Shown: positions 46,857 to 55,987 of the stretch, piece by piece
How the letters are laid out: each line of letters starts with the position of its first letter
Numbering within the stretch: the stretch's first letter is position 1
NCBI RefSeq assembly: GCF_038433205.1
Contig: NZ_JBCDNA010000001.1
Span: 1,426,001-1,490,000, forward strand
Length of the DNA: 64,000 bases
Source of the DNA: Lutimonas vermicola
Lineage (GTDB): Bacteria > Bacteroidota > Bacteroidia > Flavobacteriales > Flavobacteriaceae
Direction of reading: 5' to 3'
The notes under the pieces: generated by a model
Told to the model about the DNA's origin: nothing
The model's input: only the letters and a program-made list of their open reading frames with translations
Database searches by the model: none
Translations under genes and position numbers: made by a program

Positions 46857-47456
46857 ATGACAAACCCCTATAAAATGAAACGTATAGCTGTATTTTGTGG
46901 TTCGAGTAAAGGCTTCAACGGAGATTATGCCAAAGCCGCTGTCAATTTGGGTAATTATTTCTCCAAAGAAGGAATCGGATTGGTTTATGGTGGTGGGAAA
47001 ATTGGAATGATGGGAGTCATCGCAGATACCATGATCAAAAACAACTCAGAAGTCATTGGCGTGATCCCGGGTTTGCTGAAACATGAAGAAGTGGCCCATA
47101 CCAGAATATCACGGATGATTGTGACCAGAAAAATGTCAAAAAGAAAAGTCAAAATCAGTAAGCTGGTTGATGGTTATATAGCCTTGCCCGGTGGCTTCGG
47201 CACTCTTGACGAAATTTTCGAAGCTCTTACTTTAGGGCAACTTGGCATTGAGAAAAAAGCCATAGGCATTTTGAATATCAATAATTTTTTTGATCATTCC
47301 TTGTTACAATTGGATCATATGGTTAAGGAAGGGTTTTTAAAACAGGAAAACCGCGATATGATTATGGTAAGTGCGTCAATTGAAGATCTCCTGTCTAAAA
47401 TGAAATCATATAAGGCGCCTGAATTAAGCAAAGTTGTTAATACCGTAGCCAGCTGA
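46857..47456 (+). CDS. LOG-family phosphoribohydrolase (TIGR00730)
   Basis: 199 residues with the signature V-Y-G-G-G-K-I-G-M-M-G (about residue 44) and the catalytic P-G-G-F-G-T-L-D-E-I-F-E (about 110-121). Family members release ribose 5-phosphate from nucleoside monophosphates; plant and some bacterial forms act on cytokinin nucleotides. ATG at 46875 (M-K-R-I-A-V-F-C-G-S-S) is an alternative start. It precedes folP by about 10 nt. Confidence 0.9.
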   Translation: MTNPYKMKRIAVFCGSSKGFNGDYAKAAVNLGNYFSKEGIGLVYGGGKIGMMGVIADTMIKNNSEVIGVIPGLLKHEEVAHTRISRMIVTRKMSKRKVKISKLVDGYIALPGGFGTLDEIFEALTLGQLGIEKKAIGILNINNFFDHSLLQLDHMVKEGFLKQENRDMIMVSASIEDLLSKMKSYKAPELSKVVNTVAS

Positions 47457-47471
47457 TAAAGAATATTGAAT

Positions 47472-48305
47472 ATGCTCATCAATTGTAAAGGCCATTTAAT
47501 AGACCTCGATTCACCGAAAGTGATGGGAATCATTAACTTAACTCCTGATTCTTTTTATGATGGCGGTAAATACAAATCAGAAAAAGGCATCATTGAACAA
47601 GTTAAAAAGATCCAAAACGAAGGTGCAACTTTTATTGACCTGGGTGCTTATTCTTCGAGGCCTGATGCAAAGGATGTTTCAGAAGAGGATGAACTTTACA
47701 GGCTCTTGCCCGTACTTGAGGTCCTGATGCAAGAATTTCCGGATGCATTGATCTCAATTGATACATTTAGAAGCCGCGTTGCGAAAGAAGCCATTGACAG
47801 GGGAGCCTGTATGATCAATGATATTTCAGCCGGGGGCCTTGATGATCAAATGTTCTCCACAGTTGCCCAATATCAGGTACCCTATATTATCATGCACATG
47901 ATTGGTAACCCGCGAACAATGCAGCAAAATGTTTTCTATAAAAATCTCATAAAAGAAATTATTTACTATTTCTCTCAAAAAATATTTCAGCTTCGGGAAC
48001 TTGGCATCAACGACCTGATTATCGACCCCGGATTCGGATTCAGTAAAACCCTTGATCAAAATTTTGAATTACTACAGAAATTAGAACTTTTTAAAAGTTT
48101 GGAACTTCCTGTACTCGCCGGATTATCGAGAAAATCAATGCTGTACAATTTATTGGATGTGAAACCCGAGCAGGCTTTGAATGCGACAACCTCGGCCCAT
48201 ACAATCGCCTTGATGAAAGGTGCTAATATACTGCGCGTACACGATGTAAAAGAGGCCATGGAAGCTATAAGGATCGTTGAAAAAATAACAAACAGAGTTT
48301 CCTGA
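47472..48305 (+). CDS. folP: Dihydropteroate synthase
   Basis: 277 residues from ATG 47472 (a TTG two codons upstream also fits). All DHPS motifs are present: M-G-I-I-N-L-T-P-D-S-F-Y-D-G-G, F-I-D-L-G-A-Y-S-S-R-P, S-I-D-T-F-R, M-I-N-D-I-S-A, I-I-D-P-G-F-G-F-S-K-T and G-L-S-R-K-S-M. It joins p-aminobenzoate to hydroxymethyl-dihydropterin diphosphate in folate synthesis and is the sulfonamide target. The next gene overlaps its stop codon by one base. Confidence 0.96.
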   Translation: MLINCKGHLIDLDSPKVMGIINLTPDSFYDGGKYKSEKGIIEQVKKIQNEGATFIDLGAYSSRPDAKDVSEEDELYRLLPVLEVLMQEFPDALISIDTFRSRVAKEAIDRGACMINDISAGGLDDQMFSTVAQYQVPYIIMHMIGNPRTMQQNVFYKNLIKEIIYYFSQKIFQLRELGINDLIIDPGFGFSKTLDQNFELLQKLELFKSLELPVLAGLSRKSMLYNLLDVKPEQALNATTSAHTIALMKGANILRVHDVKEAMEAIRIVEKITNRVS

Positions 48306-48979
48306 TGAACAAAAGATCTTGCTTTGCGCTGCTAACGATGTGCCTCATTTTGATCAACTGCCAGAAAAAAACGGTGCAATTACCCCTGATCGATATTCCC
48401 GGTATCTCAGAAATTCAAAATCATTCAAGTATATGGGTATTTATGGAGGCCAATAATGGAGTTACAACAGCTCGTTTGAACAAGAATAACAAAATACTGA
48501 ACACACATTGGATATTCAATATTGACAGGAGGTTACCAATGAAGGAGGTTGTTCCTATCCTGATAGAAATGCAGGAAAACAGGAACAAGGATTCCATGCA
48601 CAAAAAGGAAGGAATGAACAATTATTTTAGCTATGCCGATATATCTTCAGAGAAGGTTTCCTTGGCTCCTTTCACCCAGATCAATTTCAAATTCAATAAT
48701 GATCAGGATGATTTTTTGGATTCTATAAACGAAAGTTCTTGTTCTGTATTAGTCAAAATTGAGGATCAATCAATTAAAATTAATGATAAGGTCATTGATC
48801 AGGAAACTCTTGAATCTATAATAAAAGAGCAAAAAACTTGCAAAAATTATGAAGAATTAAAAGTTATTTTGGCTTATGATGATCAAACCCTTTTTCAAAA
48901 TTATTTGCAAACCAAAGTCTTTCTTATTCACAAGGAGATTCTCTGCGATTCGATCGAATATTTATATACTGTAAAATAA
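48305..48979 (+). CDS. Lipoprotein of unknown function
   Basis: 224 residues. Signal peptide with lipobox L-I-N-C, mature end C-Q-K-K-T. The chain shows two similar-looking halves: W-V-F-M-E-A-N-N-G-V-T-T then I-L-I-E-M-Q; and V-L-V-K-I-E-D-Q-S-I-K-I then E-E-L-K-V-I-L-A-Y. This recalls ExbD/biopolymer-transport-like folds, but no membrane span or signature confirms that. It sits between folP and cdaA in one operon. Confidence 0.6.
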   Translation: MNKRSCFALLTMCLILINCQKKTVQLPLIDIPGISEIQNHSSIWVFMEANNGVTTARLNKNNKILNTHWIFNIDRRLPMKEVVPILIEMQENRNKDSMHKKEGMNNYFSYADISSEKVSLAPFTQINFKFNNDQDDFLDSINESSCSVLVKIEDQSIKINDKVIDQETLESIIKEQKTCKNYEELKVILAYDDQTLFQNYLQTKVFLIHKEILCDSIEYLYTVK

Positions 48980-49008
48980 TTCATACATTTACAAAAACCG
49001 GCTTAGAA

Positions 49009-49791
49009 TTGGATCAAATTAATTTTTTAAACATCAGCTTCTTAGATATTCTTGATATTGTTTTAGTCGCTGTTTTACTTTTTTATATTTTTCGATTAAT
49101 TAGAGGCACTGCAGCGATTAATATCTTTATAGGAATAGCGATAATCTATCTTATTTGGAAACTTACACAGGCCCTTAAAATGGAATTGCTGAGTGACATA
49201 CTTGGTAAATTTCTAGGAGGTGGATTTATCGCATTGATCATCGTATTTCAACAAGAGATCAGAAAGTTCTTACTGATGGTGGGCTCCACGAATATTGCCT
49301 CTAAAAAAGGCTTCCTCAAGAATTTTAAAATTTTTAAGACCGAAATATCGGCTAACACCTATATTGATGATATTGTTTCTTTTTGTGAGGAAATGGGAAA
49401 AAGCAAAACAGGTGTGCTTATCGTATTGCAGAGAAATAATAGTTTGGAATTCGTCAAAATGACCGGAGATGCTATGGAAATAAAGGTGAATAAACCCATT
49501 TTAAAAAGTATATTCTACAAAAACAGCCCGCTTCATGATGGCGCCATTGTGGTTGAAAATGACATTATTACAGCCTCCAGGGTTATTCTTCCTATAGAAA
49601 ACAACATAGAAATTCCGGCCCATTTCGGTTTAAGGCACAGAGCCGGCCTTGGAATTACAACACGTACAGATGCCCTTGCGCTTATCGTATCCGAAGAATC
49701 CGGACAAGTATCTTATATCAATAACGGTGCGTTTATCCTGTATGAAGATTTTTCTGAACTGGCCGAGATCATAAAAGACGACCTCAGCTAA
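49009..49791 (+). CDS. cdaA: Diadenylate cyclase CdaA
   Basis: 260 residues from a TTG start. Three N-terminal membrane spans (residues about 10-80) precede a DAC domain with L-H-D-G-A-I-V-V (about 174-181) and G-L-R-H-R-A-G-L-G (about 207-215), the DGA and RHR catalytic motifs. It makes c-di-AMP from two ATP. In Firmicutes c-di-AMP controls K+ uptake and turgor; a TrkA-TrkH pair lies 17 kb away, but a link is only a hypothesis. No cdaR or glmM is adjacent, unlike in Bacillus. Confidence 0.95.
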   Translation: MDQINFLNISFLDILDIVLVAVLLFYIFRLIRGTAAINIFIGIAIIYLIWKLTQALKMELLSDILGKFLGGGFIALIIVFQQEIRKFLLMVGSTNIASKKGFLKNFKIFKTEISANTYIDDIVSFCEEMGKSKTGVLIVLQRNNSLEFVKMTGDAMEIKVNKPILKSIFYKNSPLHDGAIVVENDIITASRVILPIENNIEIPAHFGLRHRAGLGITTRTDALALIVSEESGQVSYINNGAFILYEDFSELAEIIKDDLS

Positions 49792-49804
49792 CTTATTGAA
49801 AGTA

Positions 49805-51589
49805 TTAACTTGCTTGTTTCTGAACAAACTGGATATTGTATAATTTACTATAATACCCCTTTTTATCAAGCAACTCTGTATGGTTGCCCTGTTCTACAAT
49901 TTTACCATCTTCCATTACGATGATCTTATCTGCAGTTTGAATTGTTGCAAGCCGATGAGCAATGATAATGGAAGTTCTGTTCTTGGTGATCATTTCGGTT
50001 GCATCCTGAATCATTTTTTCTGAATGTGAATCAATTGACGACGTAGCTTCATCGAGTATCAGAATTCCAGGTTTACTGACAGAAGCCCTCAGGAAAGCGA
50101 TCAGCTGCCTTTGACCCACCGATAGCATAACACCTCTTTCTTTTACATTATAGTCATAACCGCCTGGTAAGGACATGATAAATTCATGTATACCAATAAC
50201 CTTTGCTGATTCTTGTACTTCTTCCATCGTTATGGAATCATCCTTTAACGTTATATTGTCAAAAATACTCTCCGAAAAAAGAAAAACATCTTGCAATACT
50301 ACTGCGATCTGATCTCTAAGCTCATGCAACCTGTACTTAGATATATCGACATCATCAATTTCAATACTTCCTTTATCAATTTCATAAAAGCGATTGAGCA
50401 AATTAATAATGGTTGATTTTCCAGCACCTGTAGCTCCTACAATGGCAACAGTTTCACCAGGTTTAACATCAAAAGATATACCTTTAATTACTTCTTCATC
50501 AGGAATATAACTAAAATGAACATCCTTAAAACTCACTTTTCCTTTAAAAGTATCAATCACCACGTTACCCGTGTCAATTTCACTTTCCTTCGCATCGATA
50601 ATCTTGAACACCCTTTCGGCTGCGACCATTCCCATCTGAAGCGTGTTGAATTTATCCGCAATTTGTCTTAATGGTCTGAACAGCATGTTGTTCATCATGA
50701 TAAAGCTAATGATCTCGCCTGCCGAAACAGAATTGCTGGTCGCAGCGTTCAAACCTCCGTACCAAACCACCAACCCTATGGCTATTGAGGGTAAAACCTC
50801 CGCAACAGGAAAGAATATAGAATTGTACCATACCGTTCTGATCCATGCTTTTTTGTGCTTTTCATTGATCCTTCTGAATTTATCATATTCAATTTTTTCA
50901 CGGGAAAACAATTGAATAATTCTCATGCCGGTAATACGCTCTTGTACAAAAGTATTCAAGTTGGACACCTCTGTTCTTACATCCTGAAATGCAGATTTCA
51001 TCGCCTTTTGAAAAATTTTGGTGGCGAAAACAAGAATAGGGAGAATCGCAAACACAATTAAAGCCAATTGCCAGTTCATAAAAAGCATCACCATGGCAAT
51101 GACGAGCATTTTTAAAATATCACTGATGATCATGAATAAACCCTGTCCGAATACGCTTGCAATGGTTTCAATATCCGAGACGACTCTGGTCACGAGTTTA
51201 CCCACTGGGGTTTTATTGAAATACTGCATTTTAAAATACAGCAAATGCTTAAAAAGTTGGGTTCTCATGTCTCTTATGATGTTTTGACCCAGCCAATTCG
51301 CAAAATAAATAAATAAGAATTGAAACAAAACTTCAAACAGAAGTGCCAAAAGCATCAAAATAGTGAAAAACACAAGTTGCTCCGAATTCTTGGTATAAAT
51401 AAAATCATCAATGATCCTTTTTAACAGAATGGGCCTCACTGCCGCGAGCATCGCCACAGACAAAACCGCGATAACTGAAACAGCAAATTGGAGTTTGTAA
51501 AATCTGGCATATTTCATTAGCCGGGAGAATAACTTTACGTCATACACCTTTCCAATTACTTTTTTATTTTCTTCCTTGTTTTTAGACAT
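49805..51589 (-). CDS. MsbA-like ABC exporter
   Basis: 594 residues: six membrane spans in the first 330, then an ATPase domain with Walker A G-A-T-G-A-G-K-S-T (about 390), Q-loop V-L-Q-D-V-F-L-F, signature L-S-V-G-Q-R-Q (Val in place of the usual Gly), Walker B I-L-I-L-D-E-A and H-loop I-I-A-H-R-L-A-T. It is a homodimer or half-transporter moving lipids, peptides or drugs outward. It follows truA by 1 nt and so shares its promoter. Confidence 0.93.
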   Translation of the reverse strand: MSKNKEENKKVIGKVYDVKLFSRLMKYARFYKLQFAVSVIAVLSVAMLAAVRPILLKRIIDDFIYTKNSEQLVFFTILMLLALLFEVLFQFLFIYFANWLGQNIIRDMRTQLFKHLLYFKMQYFNKTPVGKLVTRVVSDIETIASVFGQGLFMIISDILKMLVIAMVMLFMNWQLALIVFAILPILVFATKIFQKAMKSAFQDVRTEVSNLNTFVQERITGMRIIQLFSREKIEYDKFRRINEKHKKAWIRTVWYNSIFFPVAEVLPSIAIGLVVWYGGLNAATSNSVSAGEIISFIMMNNMLFRPLRQIADKFNTLQMGMVAAERVFKIIDAKESEIDTGNVVIDTFKGKVSFKDVHFSYIPDEEVIKGISFDVKPGETVAIVGATGAGKSTIINLLNRFYEIDKGSIEIDDVDISKYRLHELRDQIAVVLQDVFLFSESIFDNITLKDDSITMEEVQESAKVIGIHEFIMSLPGGYDYNVKERGVMLSVGQRQLIAFLRASVSKPGILILDEATSSIDSHSEKMIQDATEMITKNRTSIIIAHRLATIQTADKIIVMEDGKIVEQGNHTELLDKKGYYSKLYNIQFVQKQAS

Positions 51590-51590
51590 G

Positions 51591-52340
51591 CTATTCTATG
51601 AAAATTTCGTTTGGATAACTCACTTTTGTGAGATACAGCCCTTTGGCTTTTGCCGATGCACCTGCCCTGGTTCTATCTCTCAATTCGATCACACTTTTGA
51701 ATTCATGTATACTCATTCTGTTTTTACCTACCTCAAGCAAAGTGCCTACAATAGCCCTCACCATATTTCTTAAAAACCTGTTCGCACTAATGTGAAAAGT
51801 TAGATTCTCTCCTTCTCTTTCCCAAAAGGCTTCACTGATCGTGCAATCAAATGTTTTAACATCCGTTTTGTTTTTAGAAAAGCTCTTAAAGTCAATATAA
51901 TCCATTAAGAGTAGTGCTGCTCTGTTCATCTTGTCTATATCAAGATGGTTTTCAGACAGCTGTAAACTCAAGTCATTTTCAAAAACATTTTTAACCAATG
52001 AGATACGGTATTGATAACTTCTCGAAACCGCAGAAAATCTTGCATGTGCATCTTCCTGCACCCTAGTTATGCGAAAAATAGCTATATCCTTTGGTAAAAA
52101 AGAATTTAGCTTAAATTTTAACTTTCTTTTATCAATTGTTGCATCAATATCAAAATGAAAAAAGAACTGACTTGCATGTACTCCTGAATCTGTTCTTCCA
52201 CAACCCACTATTGAAATCTCTTGTTTCAACAATAATGAGAGGGCCTTTTCAATGATCTCCTGTACCGAAATTTCATTGGGTTGTATTTGCCAGCCATGGT
52301 AATTTTTTCCATGATAAGAAAGTTCAACAAAATATCTCAA
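51591..52340 (-). CDS. truA: tRNA pseudouridine synthase A
   Basis: 249 residues from a TTG start, consistent with a -7 box 23 nt upstream. The catalytic Asp is in V-G-C-G-R-T-D-S-G-V-H-A (about residue 51), and the late motif F-L-R-N-M-V-R-A-I-V-G-T-L is conserved. It forms pseudouridine at tRNA positions 38-40. First gene of a truA-ABC exporter operon. Confidence 0.95.
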   Translation of the reverse strand: MRYFVELSYHGKNYHGWQIQPNEISVQEIIEKALSLLLKQEISIVGCGRTDSGVHASQFFFHFDIDATIDKRKLKFKLNSFLPKDIAIFRITRVQEDAHARFSAVSRSYQYRISLVKNVFENDLSLQLSENHLDIDKMNRAALLLMDYIDFKSFSKNKTDVKTFDCTISEAFWEREGENLTFHISANRFLRNMVRAIVGTLLEVGKNRMSIHEFKSVIELRDRTRAGASAKAKGLYLTKVSYPNEIFIE

Positions 52341-52362
52341 AAACCTTTATTTTTACGACGAA

Positions 52363-52370
52363 CAAAGATA
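52363..52370 (-). promoter_or_regulatory. -7 box of truA
   Basis: TATCTTTG on the minus strand matches TAnnTTTG exactly, 22 nt before the truA TTG start. No convincing -33 TTG at the expected distance. Confidence 0.5.
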
Positions 52371-52391
52371 CTTAATTTAATCAATACTCCT

Positions 52392-52886
52392 TTGGCGCTT
52401 AAAATTTTGCTATTATCCGACACCCACAGCTTTATCGATGAAAAAGTGCTTAATTATTGCAAAGCCTCTGATGAAGTATGGCATGCCGGTGATATTGGAA
52501 GCATTGAAGTAACAAATAGAATCCGGGAAGTCAGTACCCTAAGAGCAGTTTACGGAAATATAGATGACAAAGATATACGCAGTGAGTTTCCTTTGGATAA
52601 TAAATTTAAGGTGGAGGAGGTCCATGTTTGGATGACGCATATTGGAGGTTATCCATACCGCTATAATCCCAGGGTCAGGGAAGCTTTAACCTTACATCCT
52701 CCTAAATTGTTTATATCCGGCCATTCTCATATACTCAAGGTTCAGTTTGATAAAAAACTGCAATTATTACATATGAATCCTGGCGCTGTCGGTAATCACG
52801 GGTTCCATAAAGTAAAAACAATGCTGCGTTTTGAAATAGACAAGGCCGATATAAAAAATCTTGAGATCATTGAGATAAAAAGATAA
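52392..52886 (+). CDS. YfcE/MJ0936-type metallophosphoesterase
   Basis: 164 residues from TTG at 52392. The open frame extends upstream but would overlap truA antisense, and the family begins near K-I-L-L-L-S-D-T-H. Metal-site motifs in order are L-S-D-T-H-S-F, A-G-D-I-G-S, Y-G-N-I-D-D, H-I-G-G-Y-P, S-G-H-S-H and N-P-G-A-V-G. It is a calcineurin-like phosphodiesterase; the physiological substrate is unknown. It is convergent with the histidine kinase gene. Confidence 0.9.
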   Translation: MALKILLLSDTHSFIDEKVLNYCKASDEVWHAGDIGSIEVTNRIREVSTLRAVYGNIDDKDIRSEFPLDNKFKVEEVHVWMTHIGGYPYRYNPRVREALTLHPPKLFISGHSHILKVQFDKKLQLLHMNPGAVGNHGFHKVKTMLRFEIDKADIKNLEIIEIKR

Positions 52887-52888
52887 AA

Positions 52889-54718
52889 TCAAATAGCCTC
52901 TGCCATTTTCGCCTGGTAGATAGGAACTGATATAAAAATGCTTGTGCCCTCACCTTTTTTGGAATTGATATTAAAAACACCATGCATCATTTTGATTCTG
53001 GCTTCGATATGACTAAGGCCCAATCCATCTTTTTTTCTTGCTTTATGAACTTCGAATCCTATTCCGTCATCAATAATTTGTATCAGTAATTTATTGCCAT
53101 TCCTTTCCTTAAGGTTGATTGTAGCGTTCTTGGCACCACTGTGTTTTAGTATATTATTGATAAGCTCTTCAATAATATTATAAATTTTAATTTCAAACTG
53201 TTGGTTGTATCTTTTGATCCCATTGTCATCACTCATAAATTGGATTTCTGAGTTTGAATATTTTTCACAAAGGTCATGTACTGCAAAGGCAAGTCCAAAT
53301 TTTAGCAATACAGATGAAATCAATTCATGTGACAAATCCCTGATCTTGACCGAAGCTTCATTCACGATCTCCTGTGCCTTTGAAATTTCAATAGGGACAT
53401 GGGAATTCAATTGGGCCTTTGAAGCCTGCAAATGTAAATTAGCAGAAGACAAAAGTGCGCTTACACTATCATGAAGAATTTCTGCAATAGATTTTCGCTC
53501 CTTCTCTTTGGCGTCAATGGTAGCATTGATAATTCTGTTTTGCAGGTTGCTATGGATCTGTTCAAGTTTGTTCTGTTGCTTAAGCTTATAGTTTTTGTAA
53601 AAAATAAAGGCCAAAATCACAAAAGTAAGTGTAATAAACGCCAGTCCATAGAACAAAAACTGGGCCCTTAATGTCCTGTTTTTTTCTTCTTCCGTTTTTC
53701 GCTCTTCGACTGCAAGATTGTATTTGGCCTCAACTTCGGCGATATTTTCTGCCAGTTGCTCGTTGGTTAATTTAAACTTAAGCTGATAAGATTTATGTAA
53801 ATAATTATAGGCATTTTTATAGTCATTTATGGAGTCATAAGAAACAGACAGATTTTCGTAGATGATTCTTTTCAGGTATTGGGAATCTCTGGAAGTATCT
53901 AATTTTATCTGCTCAAAAGCGTCTAAATAATTGTCAATGGCCGTCTCGTAATGTTGATCAAAATGATAAATATTTCCCAAATTAACATTAGAATAGGCAA
54001 TTCCTCTATCGTCCTTTAATTTGATTCTCAATTTTAAAGCCTCTCTAGCCCAGGTTTTGGCCAAATCAAAATTATCGTTATTCTGAGCAATGACACCCAA
54101 ATTATTTAAGGCATCTCCAATTCGTTTCTCAGTAAGCGGTGTTACCGGAAAACGAGCCATTTTCCTAAAGTACATTTTCGCGCTATCCTCCTCATCTTTT
54201 GAGTAATAAAAACTACCCATACGAATTAGTCCCTTGGCGATACTAGTCGTATCTTTGATCAAATAAGCTTTTTGTAAGGCTATCTTATTGTAATAAATGG
54301 CCTTATCAAAATTTTGAGAATTGGCAAATATTTTAGACAGCATATTGGCATATTCGATATTAAGAGGAGAAAAAGGTTTTGCTTTTAAACGGTCCAATCC
54401 ATTTAAAAACTCTTTGAGGCTCTTTTCTTTGTTGCCTTGCAAATACAAATTCTTAGCCTTCCTAAAATCAAAGGCCAGCTGCTCTTCTGAATTTTTTTTA
54501 AAAGAAAAGGTATTTAAAGTAGTATTGATGATTTTAGTTACTTGTTTGTAACTACCGGCATCGAGCAATGAATCGATCTGATTTAATTTGTGCTCAATAT
54601 AGGCCGCTTCCTGATTTCCATTCTGTGCTAACACAAATGAAGTAGAATACAAGAATATGACAAACGTAAGTATACGGTAGCTCAATTTGTTTTCTGATAT
54701 CAGATTATATAACCTCAT
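52889..54718 (-). CDS. TPR-containing sensor histidine kinase
   Basis: 609 residues. A signal/anchor segment (ends F-V-L-A-Q) precedes a periplasmic TPR array (about residues 60-320, with N-L-G-V-I-A-Q-N-N-D-N-F-D-L-A-K and N-L-G-N-I-Y-H). A coiled stretch, a membrane span (about 356-376) and a HisKA_3/NarX-like dimerisation helix with His in A-E-I-L-H-D-S-V-S-A-L-L (about 415) follow. The ATPase has I-E-E-L-I-N-N-I-L-K-H-S and D-D-G-I-G-F. The 3' end of the regulator gene overlaps its start by 14 nt. TPRs may sense a protein or peptide partner. Confidence 0.92.
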   Translation of the reverse strand: MRLYNLISENKLSYRILTFVIFLYSTSFVLAQNGNQEAAYIEHKLNQIDSLLDAGSYKQVTKIINTTLNTFSFKKNSEEQLAFDFRKAKNLYLQGNKEKSLKEFLNGLDRLKAKPFSPLNIEYANMLSKIFANSQNFDKAIYYNKIALQKAYLIKDTTSIAKGLIRMGSFYYSKDEEDSAKMYFRKMARFPVTPLTEKRIGDALNNLGVIAQNNDNFDLAKTWAREALKLRIKLKDDRGIAYSNVNLGNIYHFDQHYETAIDNYLDAFEQIKLDTSRDSQYLKRIIYENLSVSYDSINDYKNAYNYLHKSYQLKFKLTNEQLAENIAEVEAKYNLAVEERKTEEEKNRTLRAQFLFYGLAFITLTFVILAFIFYKNYKLKQQNKLEQIHSNLQNRIINATIDAKEKERKSIAEILHDSVSALLSSANLHLQASKAQLNSHVPIEISKAQEIVNEASVKIRDLSHELISSVLLKFGLAFAVHDLCEKYSNSEIQFMSDDNGIKRYNQQFEIKIYNIIEELINNILKHSGAKNATINLKERNGNKLLIQIIDDGIGFEVHKARKKDGLGLSHIEARIKMMHGVFNINSKKGEGTSIFISVPIYQAKMAEAI

Positions 54719-55364
54719 TTTTTAAAGCAAAAATAGCTAAACCAACACTGTTCTTTACTTTAACTTTTTTCATCAAGTTTTTGCGATGCGTTTCAACGGT
54801 ACTTTCACTTATATGCAATTCATCACCAATTTCCCGCGTACTGTATTGCTGGGCCACAAGCTTTAACACCTGTACCTCTCGTTTGGTAAGCGAACTGATT
54901 AAAACCCCGTCCTGACTCCCTTCGTTCTTAACCTGGCCATTTAACAAGGTTTGCATCATTTTCTCCTTAACATCATCGGTAAAGTACTGATTACCGGCAG
55001 AAACTTTGTATACTGCGTTAACAATATGTTCCCCGGCAGACTTTTTGGGCACAAAACCTTTAGCTCCCATCTGAAGTACTTCCTTGACGAGTTTTACATC
55101 GTCATAGCTGGATAATACAATGATTTCGGGTCTTTTTTTAAGGTTTTTCAACTTTTTCAATACTTCAATACCATCCAGTTCCGGCATATTGATATCAAGA
55201 ATAAGCACATCTGAAGTATTTTCTTCATACCAGTCCACAACTTCAATCCCGTTAAGGGAAAATCCTGTAACCTCAATATTGGGTTCTAAATTGAGTACCG
55301 CTTTAACCCCATCAATCAAGATCTGGTGGTCATCGGCAATATGAACTGTAATCATTTTATCCAT
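54705..55364 (-). CDS. LuxR/NarL-type response regulator
   Basis: 219 residues from ATG 55364 (a TTG two codons upstream is possible). The receiver has H-I-A-D-D-H-Q, phosphoacceptor Asp in L-I-L-D-I-N-M-P (about 58), and V-L-S-S-Y-D-D. The C-terminal helix-turn-helix has L-T-K-R-E-V-Q-V-L-K-L-V-A and T-R-E-I-G-D-E-L-H-I-S-E-S-T-V-E-T-H. It pairs with the overlapping kinase. The neighbouring secreted-protein gene has an operator-like region and is a reasonable target. Confidence 0.93.
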   Translation of the reverse strand: MDKMITVHIADDHQILIDGVKAVLNLEPNIEVTGFSLNGIEVVDWYEENTSDVLILDINMPELDGIEVLKKLKNLKKRPEIIVLSSYDDVKLVKEVLQMGAKGFVPKKSAGEHIVNAVYKVSAGNQYFTDDVKEKMMQTLLNGQVKNEGSQDGVLISSLTKREVQVLKLVAQQYSTREIGDELHISESTVETHRKNLMKKVKVKNSVGLAIFALKNEVI

Positions 55365-55393
55365 GTACAAAATATTTTGTTCAAAACTGGGTT

Positions 55394-55426
55394 TAAAAAA
55401 ATCCGAAAAAAACTAATTTTTCGGAT
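55394..55426 (-). terminator. Terminator of the small secreted-protein gene
   Basis: On the minus strand ATCCGAAAAA/TTTTTCGGAT (10-bp stem, 6-nt loop, 55426-55401) is followed by TTTTTT. It lies 60 nt after the 135-residue gene and separates it from the response regulator gene. Confidence 0.85.
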
Positions 55427-55485
55427 CTTTACCTAGTTTATGAAATAAACGTTTTAAATCTGTAAATATTGTACAAAGAACAACA

Positions 55486-55893
55486 CTAATCCCACATGAT
55501 AGCTCCTTTAGGTCTTCTTTCCGGCTCTTTGGCATTCAATAAAGCATCCATGGCAGCAACGTCATAATTGCTTTCATAAATGTTGTTGAAAGTAGTTTCA
55601 ACTTTACCGTTTACGGGTTTAAGATCAAGTGTCACTGTTTTTGATGAGTTGGAATCACCATTTTCCACTAGAAAGATTTCGTTAGAAGATCCAATCAAAG
55701 CAGAAGAAACCATTACATTTTCATTAACAGTGAATGTCACAGAAACGTCTCCACTATTGTTTTCCAGTATAGGAGCAGATTCTAATAAAGTTCCTTCGTA
55801 ATCAGATAAAACAACTGATTTTGAATTAGTTAAGTTGGTTGTAAATGATGCCATAACCAACAATACGGCAATTGCTAAAGTAAAATTTTTCAT
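55486..55893 (-). CDS. Small secreted protein of unknown function
   Basis: 135 residues. A clear signal peptide (ends M-A-S-F-T-T-N) is followed by a Ser/Thr/Val-rich beta-prone middle (V-S-V-T-F-T-V-N-E-N-V-M-V) and a charged tail K-E-P-E-R-R-P-K-G-A-I-M-W-D. It is not a family I recognise. It has its own promoter and terminator, so it is expressed alone. It lies between a two-component system and the repeat array, and may be a target of that system. Confidence 0.75.
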   Translation of the reverse strand: MKNFTLAIAVLLVMASFTTNLTNSKSVVLSDYEGTLLESAPILENNSGDVSVTFTVNENVMVSSALIGSSNEIFLVENGDSNSSKTVTLDLKPVNGKVETTFNNIYESNYDVAAMDALLNAKEPERRPKGAIMWD

Positions 55894-55956
55894 AATAATA
55901 AACTTTTAGATTTGTTTTGTATGTATACGTATATCAGCCAAAACAGGCTAACACAT

Positions 55957-55987
55957 CAAATGTATCGGCAAATGGTATACAAACCAA
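55957..55987 (-). promoter_or_regulatory. Promoter of the small secreted-protein gene
   Basis: On the minus strand TTG (55987-55985), a 20-nt spacer and TACATTTG (55964-55957) match the Bacteroidota consensus. Transcription would begin near 55950, giving a leader of about 57 nt that contains the palindrome TATACGTATA (55924-55933). Confidence 0.65.

Noticed and set aside
50085..50130. ABC signature L-S-V-G-Q as a sign of an inactive ATPase
   Set aside because: Walker A, Walker B, Q- and H-loops are intact, and Val at this position is, as I recall, common in related Bacteroidota exporters.
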